DNA of 7,691 bases, taken from an uncultured Bacteroidales bacterium. GTDB taxonomy: Bacteria; Bacteroidota; Bacteroidia; Bacteroidales; Marinilabiliaceae. The stretch spans positions 1-7,691 of the forward strand of contig CALAUL010000059.1 of the NCBI GenBank assembly GCA_937892255.1, in the 5' to 3' direction. Of this stretch, positions 1-5,191 are shown in pieces; the stretch's first letter is position 1, and the number at the start of each line of letters is the position of its first letter. The notes under the pieces are model-generated. The model searched no databases and had not been told where the DNA came from. It worked only from the letters and a program-made list of their open reading frames with translations. A program made the translations under genes and the position numbers.

Positions 1-1861
1 CTGACTTATCTGTATATACATTCTTTGCATAATAAGCAACATAACCATTATCGCTACTTCCAGCTGTGATAGTAAGATTTGACTTATTGTAAACTTCATA
101 TAGCCTGTAACATTCACTGAACGCGCCCCCTCCTATCGATGTTACACTCTCGGGTATCGTTATGCTTGTAAGAGAAATACAATTAGAGAAAGCATAACTT
201 CCTATCGATGTCACACTCTCGGGTATCGCATATGATGTGACATCTTTTTTACCCCCAGGGTAATTTATTAGAATAGTTTTGTCTTTACTAAATAGTACTC
301 CGTCTATAGAAGTGTAGTTATTGTTATCCGATGCTACATCTATGCTTGTAAGAGAACTACATAAATAGAAAGCATAATCTCCTATCGATGTCACACCCTC
401 GGGTATCGTTATGCTTGTAAGAGAGCTACAATAACCAAAAGCCGACTCTCCTATCTCAGTCACACCCTCGGGTAGCGTTATGCTTGTAAGAGAACTACAT
501 TCTTGGAAAGCAAAATTTCCTATCTCAGTCACACTCTTGGGTAGCGTTATGCTTGTAAGAGAGTTACAACTTTGGAAAGCAGAATATTCTATTGATGTCA
601 CACCCTCGGGTATCGTTATACTTGTAAGAGAATTACAATAAAAGAAAGCATTATTTCCTATCTCAGTCACCCCCTCGGGTAGCGTTATGCTTGTAAGAGA
701 GATACAAGTAGAGAAAACACCATTTCCTATCTCTGACACACCCTCTGGTATCGTTATGCTTGTAAGAGAATGACATTTACTGAAAGCATAATCTCCTATC
801 GATGTCACACTCTCGGGTAGCGTTATGCTTGTAAGAGAACTACAACGATAGAAAGCATCATTTCCTATCTCAGTCACACCCTCTGGTAGCGTTACGCTTA
901 TAAGAGAGCTACAATCTTCGAAAGCACTCTCTCCTATCTCAGTCACCCCCTCGGGTAGCGTTATACTTGTAAGAGAGCTACAACCAGAGAAAGCACCACT
1001 TGCTATCTCAGTCACATTCTCAGGTAGCGTAACACTTGTAAGAGAGCTACAACCAGAGAAAGCATAATTGGCAATAATATAATCCTTACCCTCATAATCT
1101 GATGGCAATGTAATAGCTATCTCGTCTCCTATGTACGCAAGCAATTCAATATTATCTTCATCTACATAAAAGATATAATCTCCTACCGTATGTAATTTAC
1201 TCTCCCCTGACTCATCTGTATATACTTTCTTTGCATAAAGTGCAACATAACCATTATCGAAACTTCCAGCTGTGATAGTAAGATTTGACTTGTTGTAAAC
1301 TTCATATAGTTTGTAACACCCACCGAAAGCATCATATCTAATTTCTGTCACACCCTCGGGTATTGTTATGCTTGTAAGAGAGATACAATTAGAGAAAGCA
1401 TAACTTCCTATCGATGTCACACTCTCGGGTAGCGTTATGCTTATAAGATAGCTACAACCAGAGAAAGCAGACTGTCCTATCTCTGTCACACCCTTTGGTA
1501 TCGTTATGCTTGTAAGAGAGCTACATTCATAGAAAGCATTCTCTTCTATCGATGTTACACTCTCGGGTAGCGTTATGCTTGTAAGAGAACTACAATTCCA
1601 GAAAGCCCACTCTCCTATCTTTGTCACACTATACTCCTCGCCTTCATACGTCACCTTTGACGGAACAACTACATTTCCAATGTACTCATCGTAGCTAGTA
1701 TAATATGCCCCTCCCTTATACGTCACACTCGCTGTCATGGTATTACTATCAAAGTCATACCAAATTTCAACACCATCTGCATTCTTGACACTTGTCTCCG
1801 ATGCCATTGCCCACACTCCGACAAACAATGCCAACAATGTAATTTGTAATCTTCTTATCAT
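1..1861 (-). CDS. BspA-like leucine-rich-repeat surface protein, 5' part (runs off left edge)
   Basis: Reads open for 620 codons from an ATG at 1861-1859 to the window edge with no stop. Residues 1-20 form a signal peptide (MIRRLQITLLALFVGVWAMA: two arginines, a hydrophobic core, small residues before the likely cut), so the product is exported. Residues 21-89 are a non-repeat cap. Four 23-residue LRRs follow (90-181), then a linker (182-270), ten more LRRs (271-500), a longer unit (501-560) with the BspA-family insert containing YTSIDGVLFSKD, one further LRR (561-583), and the start of a second linker copy (584 on). The LRR consensus is CxSLTSITxPExVTxIGxxAFxx, as in the LRR_5/BspA family, which is associated with surface adhesion and binding of host or bacterial partners; the ligand here is unknown. 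There is no Shine-Dalgarno before the ATG, only an A/T-rich stretch, usual for this phylum. The C-terminus and secretion tail are not visible. Confidence 0.93.
   Translation of the reverse strand, partial: MIRRLQITLLALFVGVWAMASETSVKNADGVEIWYDFDSNTMTASVTYKGGAYYTSYDEYIGNVVVPSKVTYEGEEYSVTKIGEWAFWNCSSLTSITLPESVTSIEENAFYECSSLTSITIPKGVTEIGQSAFSGCSYLISITLPESVTSIGSYAFSNCISLTSITIPEGVTEIRYDAFGGCYKLYEVYNKSNLTITAGSFDNGYVALYAKKVYTDESGESKLHTVGDYIFYVDEDNIELLAYIGDEIAITLPSDYEGKDYIIANYAFSGCSSLTSVTLPENVTEIASGAFSGCSSLTSITLPEGVTEIGESAFEDCSSLISVTLPEGVTEIGNDAFYRCSSLTSITLPESVTSIGDYAFSKCHSLTSITIPEGVSEIGNGVFSTCISLTSITLPEGVTEIGNNAFFYCNSLTSITIPEGVTSIEYSAFQSCNSLTSITLPKSVTEIGNFAFQECSSLTSITLPEGVTEIGESAFGYCSSLTSITIPEGVTSIGDYAFYLCSSLTSIDVASDNNNYTSIDGVLFSKDKTILINYPGGKKDVTSYAIPESVTSIGSYAFSNCISLTSITIPESVTSIGGGAFSECYRLYEVYNKSNLTITAGSSDNGYVAYYAKNVYTDKS
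113..1051 (-). repeat. Second LRR block of the left BspA-like gene (69-bp tandem units)
   Basis: Ten units of exactly 69 bp (residues 271-500), one 60-residue unit with the BspA-type insert (501-560) and one further 69-bp unit (561-583). Units stay alike at synonymous positions: CTTACAAGCATAACG recurs almost unchanged. Differences gather in the codons after AF, at Leu/Ile before Pro, and in the ExVTxI segment. This suggests recent tandem duplication or gene conversion. Confidence 0.9.
1052..1318 (-). repeat. Inter-block linker module, first copy (second copy begins at 112-1)
   Basis: Encodes residues 182-270, including YNKSNLTITAGS, NGYVALYAKK and DYIFYVDEDNIELL. The same module restarts at residue 584 (position 112 downward; YNKSNLTITAGS, NGYVAYYAKN) and is cut by the window edge. 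A diverged version in the right-hand gene (about 6654-6480 and 6037-5965) is split by an inserted domain. It recurs between LRR blocks and is therefore a structural spacer; its fold is not recognised. Confidence 0.75.
1319..1594 (-). repeat. First LRR block of the left BspA-like gene (four 69-bp units)
   Basis: Four consecutive 69-bp units (residues 90-181) with no indels, each starting at the cysteine codon of CxxL. The third has SYLISI instead of SSLTSI, and the fourth has IRYDAF where IGxxAF is usual. Confidence 0.88.
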
Positions 1862-1880
1862 ATAAACTTATATTTAAAAT

Positions 1881-1949
1881 GCAGGACTACGGACATTCAC
1901 TATTATTAAGAAAGATTTCAGTCTATACAAAAAAAACGTGAAGTCCTGC
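1881..1949 (-). other. Long-range stem in the leader, next to the start codon
   Basis: Arm 1943-1949 (GCAGGAC on the minus strand) pairs perfectly with 1881-1887 (GTCCTGC). Inside it, 1938-1942 (TTCAC) pairs with 1896-1900 (GTGAA). The loop is A/T-rich, with a run of eight T around 1930-1937. The lower arm ends 20 nt before the ATG, so folding could affect ribosome access. Confidence 0.45.
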
Positions 1950-2051
1950 GCTACATTTGATCTTGATTAAACAAAAAATATATTCCTCACGTAGATAGTC
2001 AAAATCCAAAGCGTAGCAAACGCCTTTTTTGTATATCTGTTGTCATGATAA

Positions 2052-2070
2052 ATACGTCCGTTTGACGTAT
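2052..2070 (-). other. Hairpin near the 5' end of the leader
   Basis: Perfect 7-bp stem ATACGTC / GACGTAT with a 5-nt loop (AAACG). Imperfect outer pairing (CGTG near 2078-2081 with CATG 2044-2047) could extend it. There is no U-run straight after, so it is not an intrinsic terminator. It could protect the transcript 5' end or regulate; this is inference. Confidence 0.4.
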
Positions 2071-2088
2071 GTGCTTACCACGACACAA

Positions 2089-2119
2089 CAAAAGTATACG
2101 TTTGTTTTCTTTTTTACAA
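2089..2119 (-). promoter_or_regulatory. Bacteroidetes-type promoter for the left BspA-like gene
   Basis: On the minus strand, TTG (2119-2117), a 20-bp spacer, then TACTTTTG (2096-2089) fit the Bacteroidetes -33/-7 consensus (TTTG, 19-21 bp, TAnnTTTG). Transcription would start near 2084. This is the only convincing match between the upstream terminator and the ATG at 1861. Confidence 0.6.
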
Positions 2120-2168
2120 GTATCTTTTAATAAATGTATTGCCCATAGAGGTGATATTATCTCATGAG

Positions 2169-2413
2169 CGTTTGTTTCCATAGACCATTTCCCGCCATGG
2201 CAAAGTAAACCATTTGTTCGGCTTATTTGACTCATCGAAAGAGCTCTAACACTCCTCTTCATACAAAGGGCGCACCCGACATCTGCCGAATGCGCCCTAT
2301 ATCTATTGTATTATTTCAAATACTCACTTCACAACTATCCTCTTGCTCACACCATCAGCTACAACAATGTAAAGACCTCTTTCGAGACTCTCCACCTTAC
2401 CGAGACACTGACC
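2169..2413. repeat. Direct repeat, left copy (bspA 3' end plus downstream region)
   Basis: Matches 4947-5191 in the same orientation with a constant offset of 2,778 bp and no indels. Positions 2246-2413 differ from 5024-5191 at one base (2272 versus 5050). The outer 77 bp (2169-2245) differ at about a dozen positions. It covers the last 29 sense codons and stop of a BspA-like gene, its hairpin terminator and about 100 bp beyond. Confidence 0.93.
2268..2297 (-). terminator. Hairpin terminator after the bspA remnant
   Basis: On the minus strand GGGCGCA pairs perfectly with TGCGCCC. The inner TTCGGC/GTCGGG pair through Watson-Crick and G-U pairs around an AGAT loop, giving a stem of about 13 bp, then TTTGTAT. 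The G-U pairs work only in minus-strand RNA, so it is directional. The U-tract is short, so efficiency is uncertain. Confidence 0.6.
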
Positions 2414-2567
2414 TCCGCTTAGTTCTTCGCACCTTCAACAATAAAAGTATTGCTAACAAGACGGATAGAGACACTATCAGCAACAACGTCAGTGATGAGT
2501 AATTATCATCTATACCCTGTATATTCGTGAAATATTCCCAATACTCAGCACTCTTATAAGCCTCTAC
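2324..2567 (-). pseudogene. Decayed 3' end of another BspA-like gene
   Basis: Reading from 2567, it starts in a BspA-type segment (VEAYKSAEYWEYFTNI) matching VEAYKSADYWKEFTNI of the right-hand gene. It then shifts frame near 2500, where DVVADSVSIRL appears in another frame, reaches a stop after IVEGAKN, and shifts again through a 13-bp deficit near 2414-2424 before the normal end at 2326-2324. About 200 bp coding the InlB-B-like repeat of the other gene are absent. The last 90 bp equal the right-hand gene exactly. Only the C-terminal part remains, and homology stops at 2567 where the sequence downstream of abiEii begins. I infer a neighbouring bspA paralogue that lost its body when the AbiE-bearing segment arrived. 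Confidence 0.8.
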
Positions 2568-2605
2568 GCCCCGCCAGTAGTTTTTACGGGATGCTGACGG
2601 GGCGC
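2566..2605 (-). terminator. GC-rich hairpin just after abiEii (possible terminator)
   Basis: On the minus strand GCGCCCCGTCAG (2605-2594) pairs with CTGGCGGGGCGT (2577-2566) along 12 bp, allowing G-U pairs, with a 16-nt loop. It starts 6 bp after the abiEii stop. There is no U-run on the minus strand, so it may be a weak or Rho-aided terminator or a transcript-stabilising stem. The plus-strand reading has a C-A mismatch but is followed by GCTTTATT. It lies exactly at the junction with the bspA remnant. Confidence 0.4.
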
Positions 2606-2611
2606 TTTATT

Positions 2612-3418
2612 CTAATCTCTTTTTCCAGGCAATTTATCAATAAAAGCCTCCTTGACCATCGCATAAGCTCGCTGTGGATCAAACTTATCTGCACCTGCAC
2701 GAAGAAGAATATCTGTGTCGTTAAGAAATTCAGGGTCTTGAAGCTTCAGTTCCATATTCTGCACAAATTGCTTATAGGTCGGTGCTTTCTCTACCACAAA
2801 ATCCATATACTTGCTGTAGCATTCAAGCGTCCTTTCAATATTTATGTTTCCGTGATCCAATGCTACCTGCATATCAAAAAGGTCGCGCCCTTTCTTCCGC
2901 TGATATAAAGCTCTAAGTTTCGTACCCATCAATTCGTCAAGAGCATAAGTCGTTATCTCACATTTACCACTGAACCACTTGTTGTTTACCTCGAATGGAA
3001 CTTTCTGGAATCCCATTACGCTGAAATGCTCCTTACAATTTATCTCTACCTTTAAGCGTATAGGTTGCACTGGAGGTATTTCTGACTCCATTCGGAACAG
3101 CATGGTATTATTGTGTCTTTTAGGTTTGATTACTTTATCGGGCATCCAGCTCAATACCTCGCCCAATTGGAATAAGATAGGCTTGATTGGTCCGGGATTA
3201 ATCTGCACCAAATCAATATCCTCGCTATATCTGACTTGAGGCGAAAGGTATAATTTGTGCAGGGCTGTTCCACCTCTGAAAGCTAATTGCTCTCTCAGAA
3301 AATCATCGCTGAATATATCTACCAATGCACGGCTGATAATCAAATCTTGCTCAACCATTGCAAAATCCGTCCATGGAACAAACTCATTCCATGCCATTAT
3401 GGAAGCTCTATCTATCAT
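2612..3418 (-). CDS. abiEii: AbiEii-type nucleotidyltransferase toxin
   Basis: 268 residues, usual for short members of the AbiEii/DUF1814 family of DNA polymerase beta-like nucleotidyltransferases. AbiEii is the toxin of the AbiE type IV toxin-antitoxin and abortive phage-infection system; related enzymes (MenT family) modify tRNA 3' ends. Visible motifs: FRGGTALHKLY at 48-57 (nucleotide-binding GG), SEDIDL at 65-70 with the metal-binding pair D67 and D69, LKVEI at 122-126, and GTKLRALYQRKKGRDLFD at 165-182, the conserved Lys and RxxRD-like segment. All expected catalytic residues appear present, so it is probably active. The ATG overlaps the abiEi stop by 4 bp (ATGA), so the two are co-transcribed and probably translationally coupled. 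No signal peptide; cytoplasmic. The ending LPGKRD precedes a TAG at 2614-2612. The family call is firm; phage protection and the substrate in this organism are inference. Confidence 0.93.
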   Translation of the reverse strand: MIDRASIMAWNEFVPWTDFAMVEQDLIISRALVDIFSDDFLREQLAFRGGTALHKLYLSPQVRYSEDIDLVQINPGPIKPILFQLGEVLSWMPDKVIKPKRHNNTMLFRMESEIPPVQPIRLKVEINCKEHFSVMGFQKVPFEVNNKWFSGKCEITTYALDELMGTKLRALYQRKKGRDLFDMQVALDHGNINIERTLECYSKYMDFVVEKAPTYKQFVQNMELKLQDPEFLNDTDILLRAGADKFDPQRAYAMVKEAFIDKLPGKRD

Positions 3419-4212
3419 AATTCATCAATCTCAATGTCAATATTCATGTTTACTCTCCATCGGTTACTCTCTGTATCATCCGATGCCGGATGTTCGGAAC
3501 TCATAAGCACGGCATTAAAATAACCATTCCGCTTTTTCATTATGTCGTATAATTGGTCTGCCTTATCTTGCTCAAATAAGACAAACTCCAATAAGTATCC
3601 AAACCGTTGCATTGCTGTCGTTGTGGTATATGGAAGAACCCCTTCCATTTTTGGCATGTCAAGTACATCCACCAATTCGGCAAGAACGGTGGCAGCCCTT
3701 TGATAACCTCCAATATTTGATGCAAACTGAACAATATCCACAGCAGTCAGCTCTGCTGATGAGTAATTTATTCGACCCATTTCTGCGTTACGGCTTTCAA
3801 TCAGTTCATTAGGTATCTGCTGACGGTAATTCCAATCCAAAAGAGAGTGCTTATTTGAGGTCCTTGGTCTTGGTCCTATAGTTACAATCTGAGTCATCAT
3901 TGCTCTCTGGTGTGAAGCTCCGTATATGGCAGCAGCAGAAAGCAATCCCACATAGTAAGGCTTGCCAAGATATTCCATCAGTTCATTGATGTAATAAGTC
4001 GGTGGCACTACTCCCTTTAACTGGTATTGGATGGGAATGATTACATAAAAGCCTTTATAAACGTTTTGAATCCTCTTAGACAACGTAAGTCTGTTGATGT
4101 CTGTTTTCAGTGTCTTCTCAGAACGTTCATCAAACACACATCGGATTTGTTGAAAAGAGAATGTGGTAATTCCTCTTTGTTCTTGCTCCTTTATCCAATC
4201 ATTCAAACTCAT
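3415..4212 (-). CDS. abiEi: AbiEi-type antitoxin and transcriptional repressor
   Basis: 265 residues from the ATG at 4212-4210. Residues about 1-60 (MSLNDWIKEQEQRGITTFSF through VYKGFYVII) look like a winged-helix DNA-binding domain. The rest matches the AbiEi body: YYVGLLSAAAIYGASHQ at 86-102, the region around RINYSSAELTAVDIVQF (147-163), and a charged C-terminus. In studied AbiE systems AbiEi neutralises AbiEii without a stable toxin-antitoxin complex (type IV) and represses its operon by binding inverted repeats in the promoter. An in-frame upstream codon at 4242 is unlikely as the start because it lies upstream of the predicted -7 box and inside the palindrome. The chosen ATG sits about 13 nt after the predicted transcription start and lacks a Shine-Dalgarno. 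It also overlaps the stop of the upstream zinc-ribbon frame (ATGA), so read-through transcripts could be coupled. Confidence 0.9.
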   Translation of the reverse strand: MSLNDWIKEQEQRGITTFSFQQIRCVFDERSEKTLKTDINRLTLSKRIQNVYKGFYVIIPIQYQLKGVVPPTYYINELMEYLGKPYYVGLLSAAAIYGASHQRAMMTQIVTIGPRPRTSNKHSLLDWNYRQQIPNELIESRNAEMGRINYSSAELTAVDIVQFASNIGGYQRAATVLAELVDVLDMPKMEGVLPYTTTTAMQRFGYLLEFVLFEQDKADQLYDIMKKRNGYFNAVLMSSEHPASDDTESNRWRVNMNIDIEIDEL

Positions 4213-4505
4213 ATTCGGTTTATTTGTTGCAAAGGTAAACAAAAAACGCTTACCTTTGCAACTTTTCCAATGAATTTATTATCCAAGTGTGCGTAGGAGG
4301 TACGGCATTCGGGATGATCCTGAAAGTATTGCTTGGGAGTATAGTGATACCCACAACTGCTTTCGTGGTTACATCTTCCGACTGACGGATGCAGAGGTAT
4401 GTTTTCTTCATCCACATAATAGACAAAGGAACGTTTGTCGCCACAGTTCGGGCAGACATGACGGGTAGCCATACCTTTGTATGTCTGCAATGAATAGTTC
4501 TTCAT
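4209..4505 (-). CDS. Zinc-ribbon N-terminus of a DUF6371-like protein, 3'-truncated
   Basis: 98 residues from the ATG at 4505. An in-frame TTG two codons earlier (4511) is less likely, because AGGAGG (4519-4514) is 8 nt before the ATG. Numbered from that ATG, CPNC (Cys18, Cys21) and RCNHESSC (Cys46, Cys52) form a four-cysteine zinc ribbon, followed by GYHYTPKQYFQDHPE. This strongly resembles the start of DUF6371-type (primase-like zinc finger) proteins found beside RepA-like ATPases on Bacteroidales mobile elements, which are as I recall about 300 residues or more. Family likeness ends near residue 73 (about 4285). The last 25 or so residues (DNKFIGKVAKVSVFCLPLQ onward) are encoded by the abiE promoter palindrome, so the product is a chimeric stub. 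Its stop overlaps the abiEi ATG by 4 bp. It probably has no primase function; whether the stub is made is unknown. Confidence 0.7.
   Translation of the reverse strand: MKNYSLQTYKGMATRHVCPNCGDKRSFVYYVDEENIPLHPSVGRCNHESSCGYHYTPKQYFQDHPECRTSYAHLDNKFIGKVAKVSVFCLPLQQINRI
4226..4262 (-). promoter_or_regulatory. abiE promoter inside a perfect inverted repeat (putative AbiEi operator)
   Basis: Arms 4262-4250 (GTTGCAAAGGTAA on the minus strand) and 4238-4226 (TTACCTTTGCAAC) are perfect 13-bp reverse complements around 11 bp. The -33 TTG (4261-4259) lies in the first arm. The -7 box TACCTTTG (4237-4230) lies in the second, 21 bp on, matching the Bacteroidetes consensus. A protein bound to both arms would cover both promoter elements. 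AbiEi autorepression is known from other AbiE systems; its binding here is inference. The site is also within the coding frame of the upstream zinc-ribbon remnant. Confidence 0.72.
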
Positions 4506-4507
4506 AC

Positions 4508-4957
4508 TCAATCCTCCTTTTCTTTGATGTTACAAGGTGTCCCGTCCTGTCCTATGCCTCGTTCCCCTATAGGCTGGGACGGTGGGACACTTGGGACGAT
4601 GGCTTTTTCATTCTCCTTGCTGCGGCGGATTACTCGCCCAACCGTTGATTTGCCACAACCAACTTGTGAAGCAATCCCCCTTAGCGACTTGCCCATTCGG
4701 GAGAGTTCCAGTATCTGGCTGTCCCTATGGGTGGATTCATCGTCTCCCAACTGCTTTAGGTGTTCCTTTTCCGTGGAGTATCCTCGGTGTACAAATTGCA
4801 GAAAGTTCTCAATCTCATAGATGATGACATTGTCGGCATCGTATGAGTATGTCCCATATCGAACCTTCAACTGCTTCACATAGCGTAGACTTCCATCTTG
4901 GGCACTTTTGCCAATGGCAAACACACTATCAAAGAAGTTGTACAGACGTTTGTTCCC
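4508..4957 (-). pseudogene. C-terminal fragment of a RepA-like AAA ATPase with HTH tail
   Basis: The frame encodes LYNFFDSVFAIGKSAQDGSL, then RYVKQLKVRYGTYSYDADNV and IIYEI. I recognise this as the last strands of the RecA-like AAA (RepA-type) ATPases of Bacteroidales mobile elements. A helix-turn-helix follows (DSQILELSRMGKSLRGIASQ, VGCGKSTVGRVIRR), then a Pro-rich tail with VPSVPPSQP, also typical of the family. Walker A and B motifs and the first 200 or more residues are missing. The frame runs back through a bspA-downstream repeat to a TAG at 5026-5024 without an ATG; the only plausible start is GTG 4924, inside the ATPase fold. The fragment joins the direct repeat at about 4946, the likely breakpoint. 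It overlaps the zinc-ribbon gene signals as in an operon, so the two were probably neighbours on the same element. Confidence 0.68.
4514..4519 (-). promoter_or_regulatory. Strong Shine-Dalgarno AGGAGG before the zinc-ribbon frame
   Basis: AGGAGG on the minus strand, 8 nt before the ATG at 4505, inside the end of the upstream ATPase frame (stop 4510-4508). Such sites are uncommon in Bacteroidetes, and it decides the start in favour of ATG 4505. Confidence 0.6.
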
Positions 4958-5191
4958 ATAGACTATTTCCCGCCATGGCTTAGTAAACCATTTGTTCGTC
5001 TCATTCGGATCATCGAAATAAATCTAACACTCCTCTTCATACAAAGGGCACACCCGACATCTGCCGAATGCGCCCTATATCTATTGTATTATTTCAAATA
5101 CTCACTTCACAACTATCCTCTTGCTCACACCATCAGCTACAACAATGTAAAGACCTCTTTCGAGACTCTCCACCTTACCGAGACACTGACC
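4947..5191. repeat. Direct repeat, right copy (bspA 3' end plus downstream region)
   Basis: Co-linear with 2169-2413. The inner part (5024-5191) is identical but for position 5050, and the outer part (4947-5023) is diverged. It includes the last 29 sense codons and stop of the right-hand gene and its terminator, and ends where the ATPase fragment begins. With its partner it brackets the AbiE module. Confidence 0.93.
5046..5075 (-). terminator. Hairpin terminator of the right BspA-like gene
   Basis: Same stem as at 2268-2297 with one change (GGGCGCA/TGTGCCC, the changed pair now G-U on the minus strand), followed by TTTGTAT. It starts 26 bp after the stop codon. Being weak, it may let transcription run on into the abiE region. 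Confidence 0.6.

Larger units (their letters stand above)
1862..2085 (-). promoter_or_regulatory. Long structured 5' leader of the left BspA-like gene
   Basis: From the predicted start site (about 2084) to the ATG at 1861 the leader is about 220 nt. It holds a hairpin near its 5' end (core 2052-2070), a long-range stem close to the start codon (1881-1949), and a possible 15-codon open frame (2046-1999, MTTDIQKRRLLRFGF) whose ATG lies in the 3' flank of the first hairpin. No known riboswitch or ribosomal-protein leader was recognised. Regulation through this leader is inference from its length and foldability. Confidence 0.45.

Noticed and set aside
1999..2262. 87-residue minus-strand frame starting MKRSVRALSMSQ
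   Set aside because: It runs across the predicted promoter, the leader hairpin and the diverged part of the direct repeat. The matching frame in the right repeat copy is closed by a stop after HGGK, and no domain is recognisable. Only its last 15 codons are kept, as a possible leader frame.
4897..5023. Conserved-looking peptide NKWFTKPWREIVYGNKR in both repeat copies (also NKWFTLPWREMVYGNKR)
   Set aside because: The frame is open in both copies for about 25 codons, but it begins right after a TAG, has no start codon, and lies downstream of bspA terminators. The likeness is explained by the DNA repeat itself. I could not support a gene, though an older lost coding region is possible.
2169..5191. 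Insertion sequence or transposon between the direct repeats
   Set aside because: No transposase or integrase frame and no terminal inverted repeats are visible, and 245 bp is far too long for a target-site duplication.
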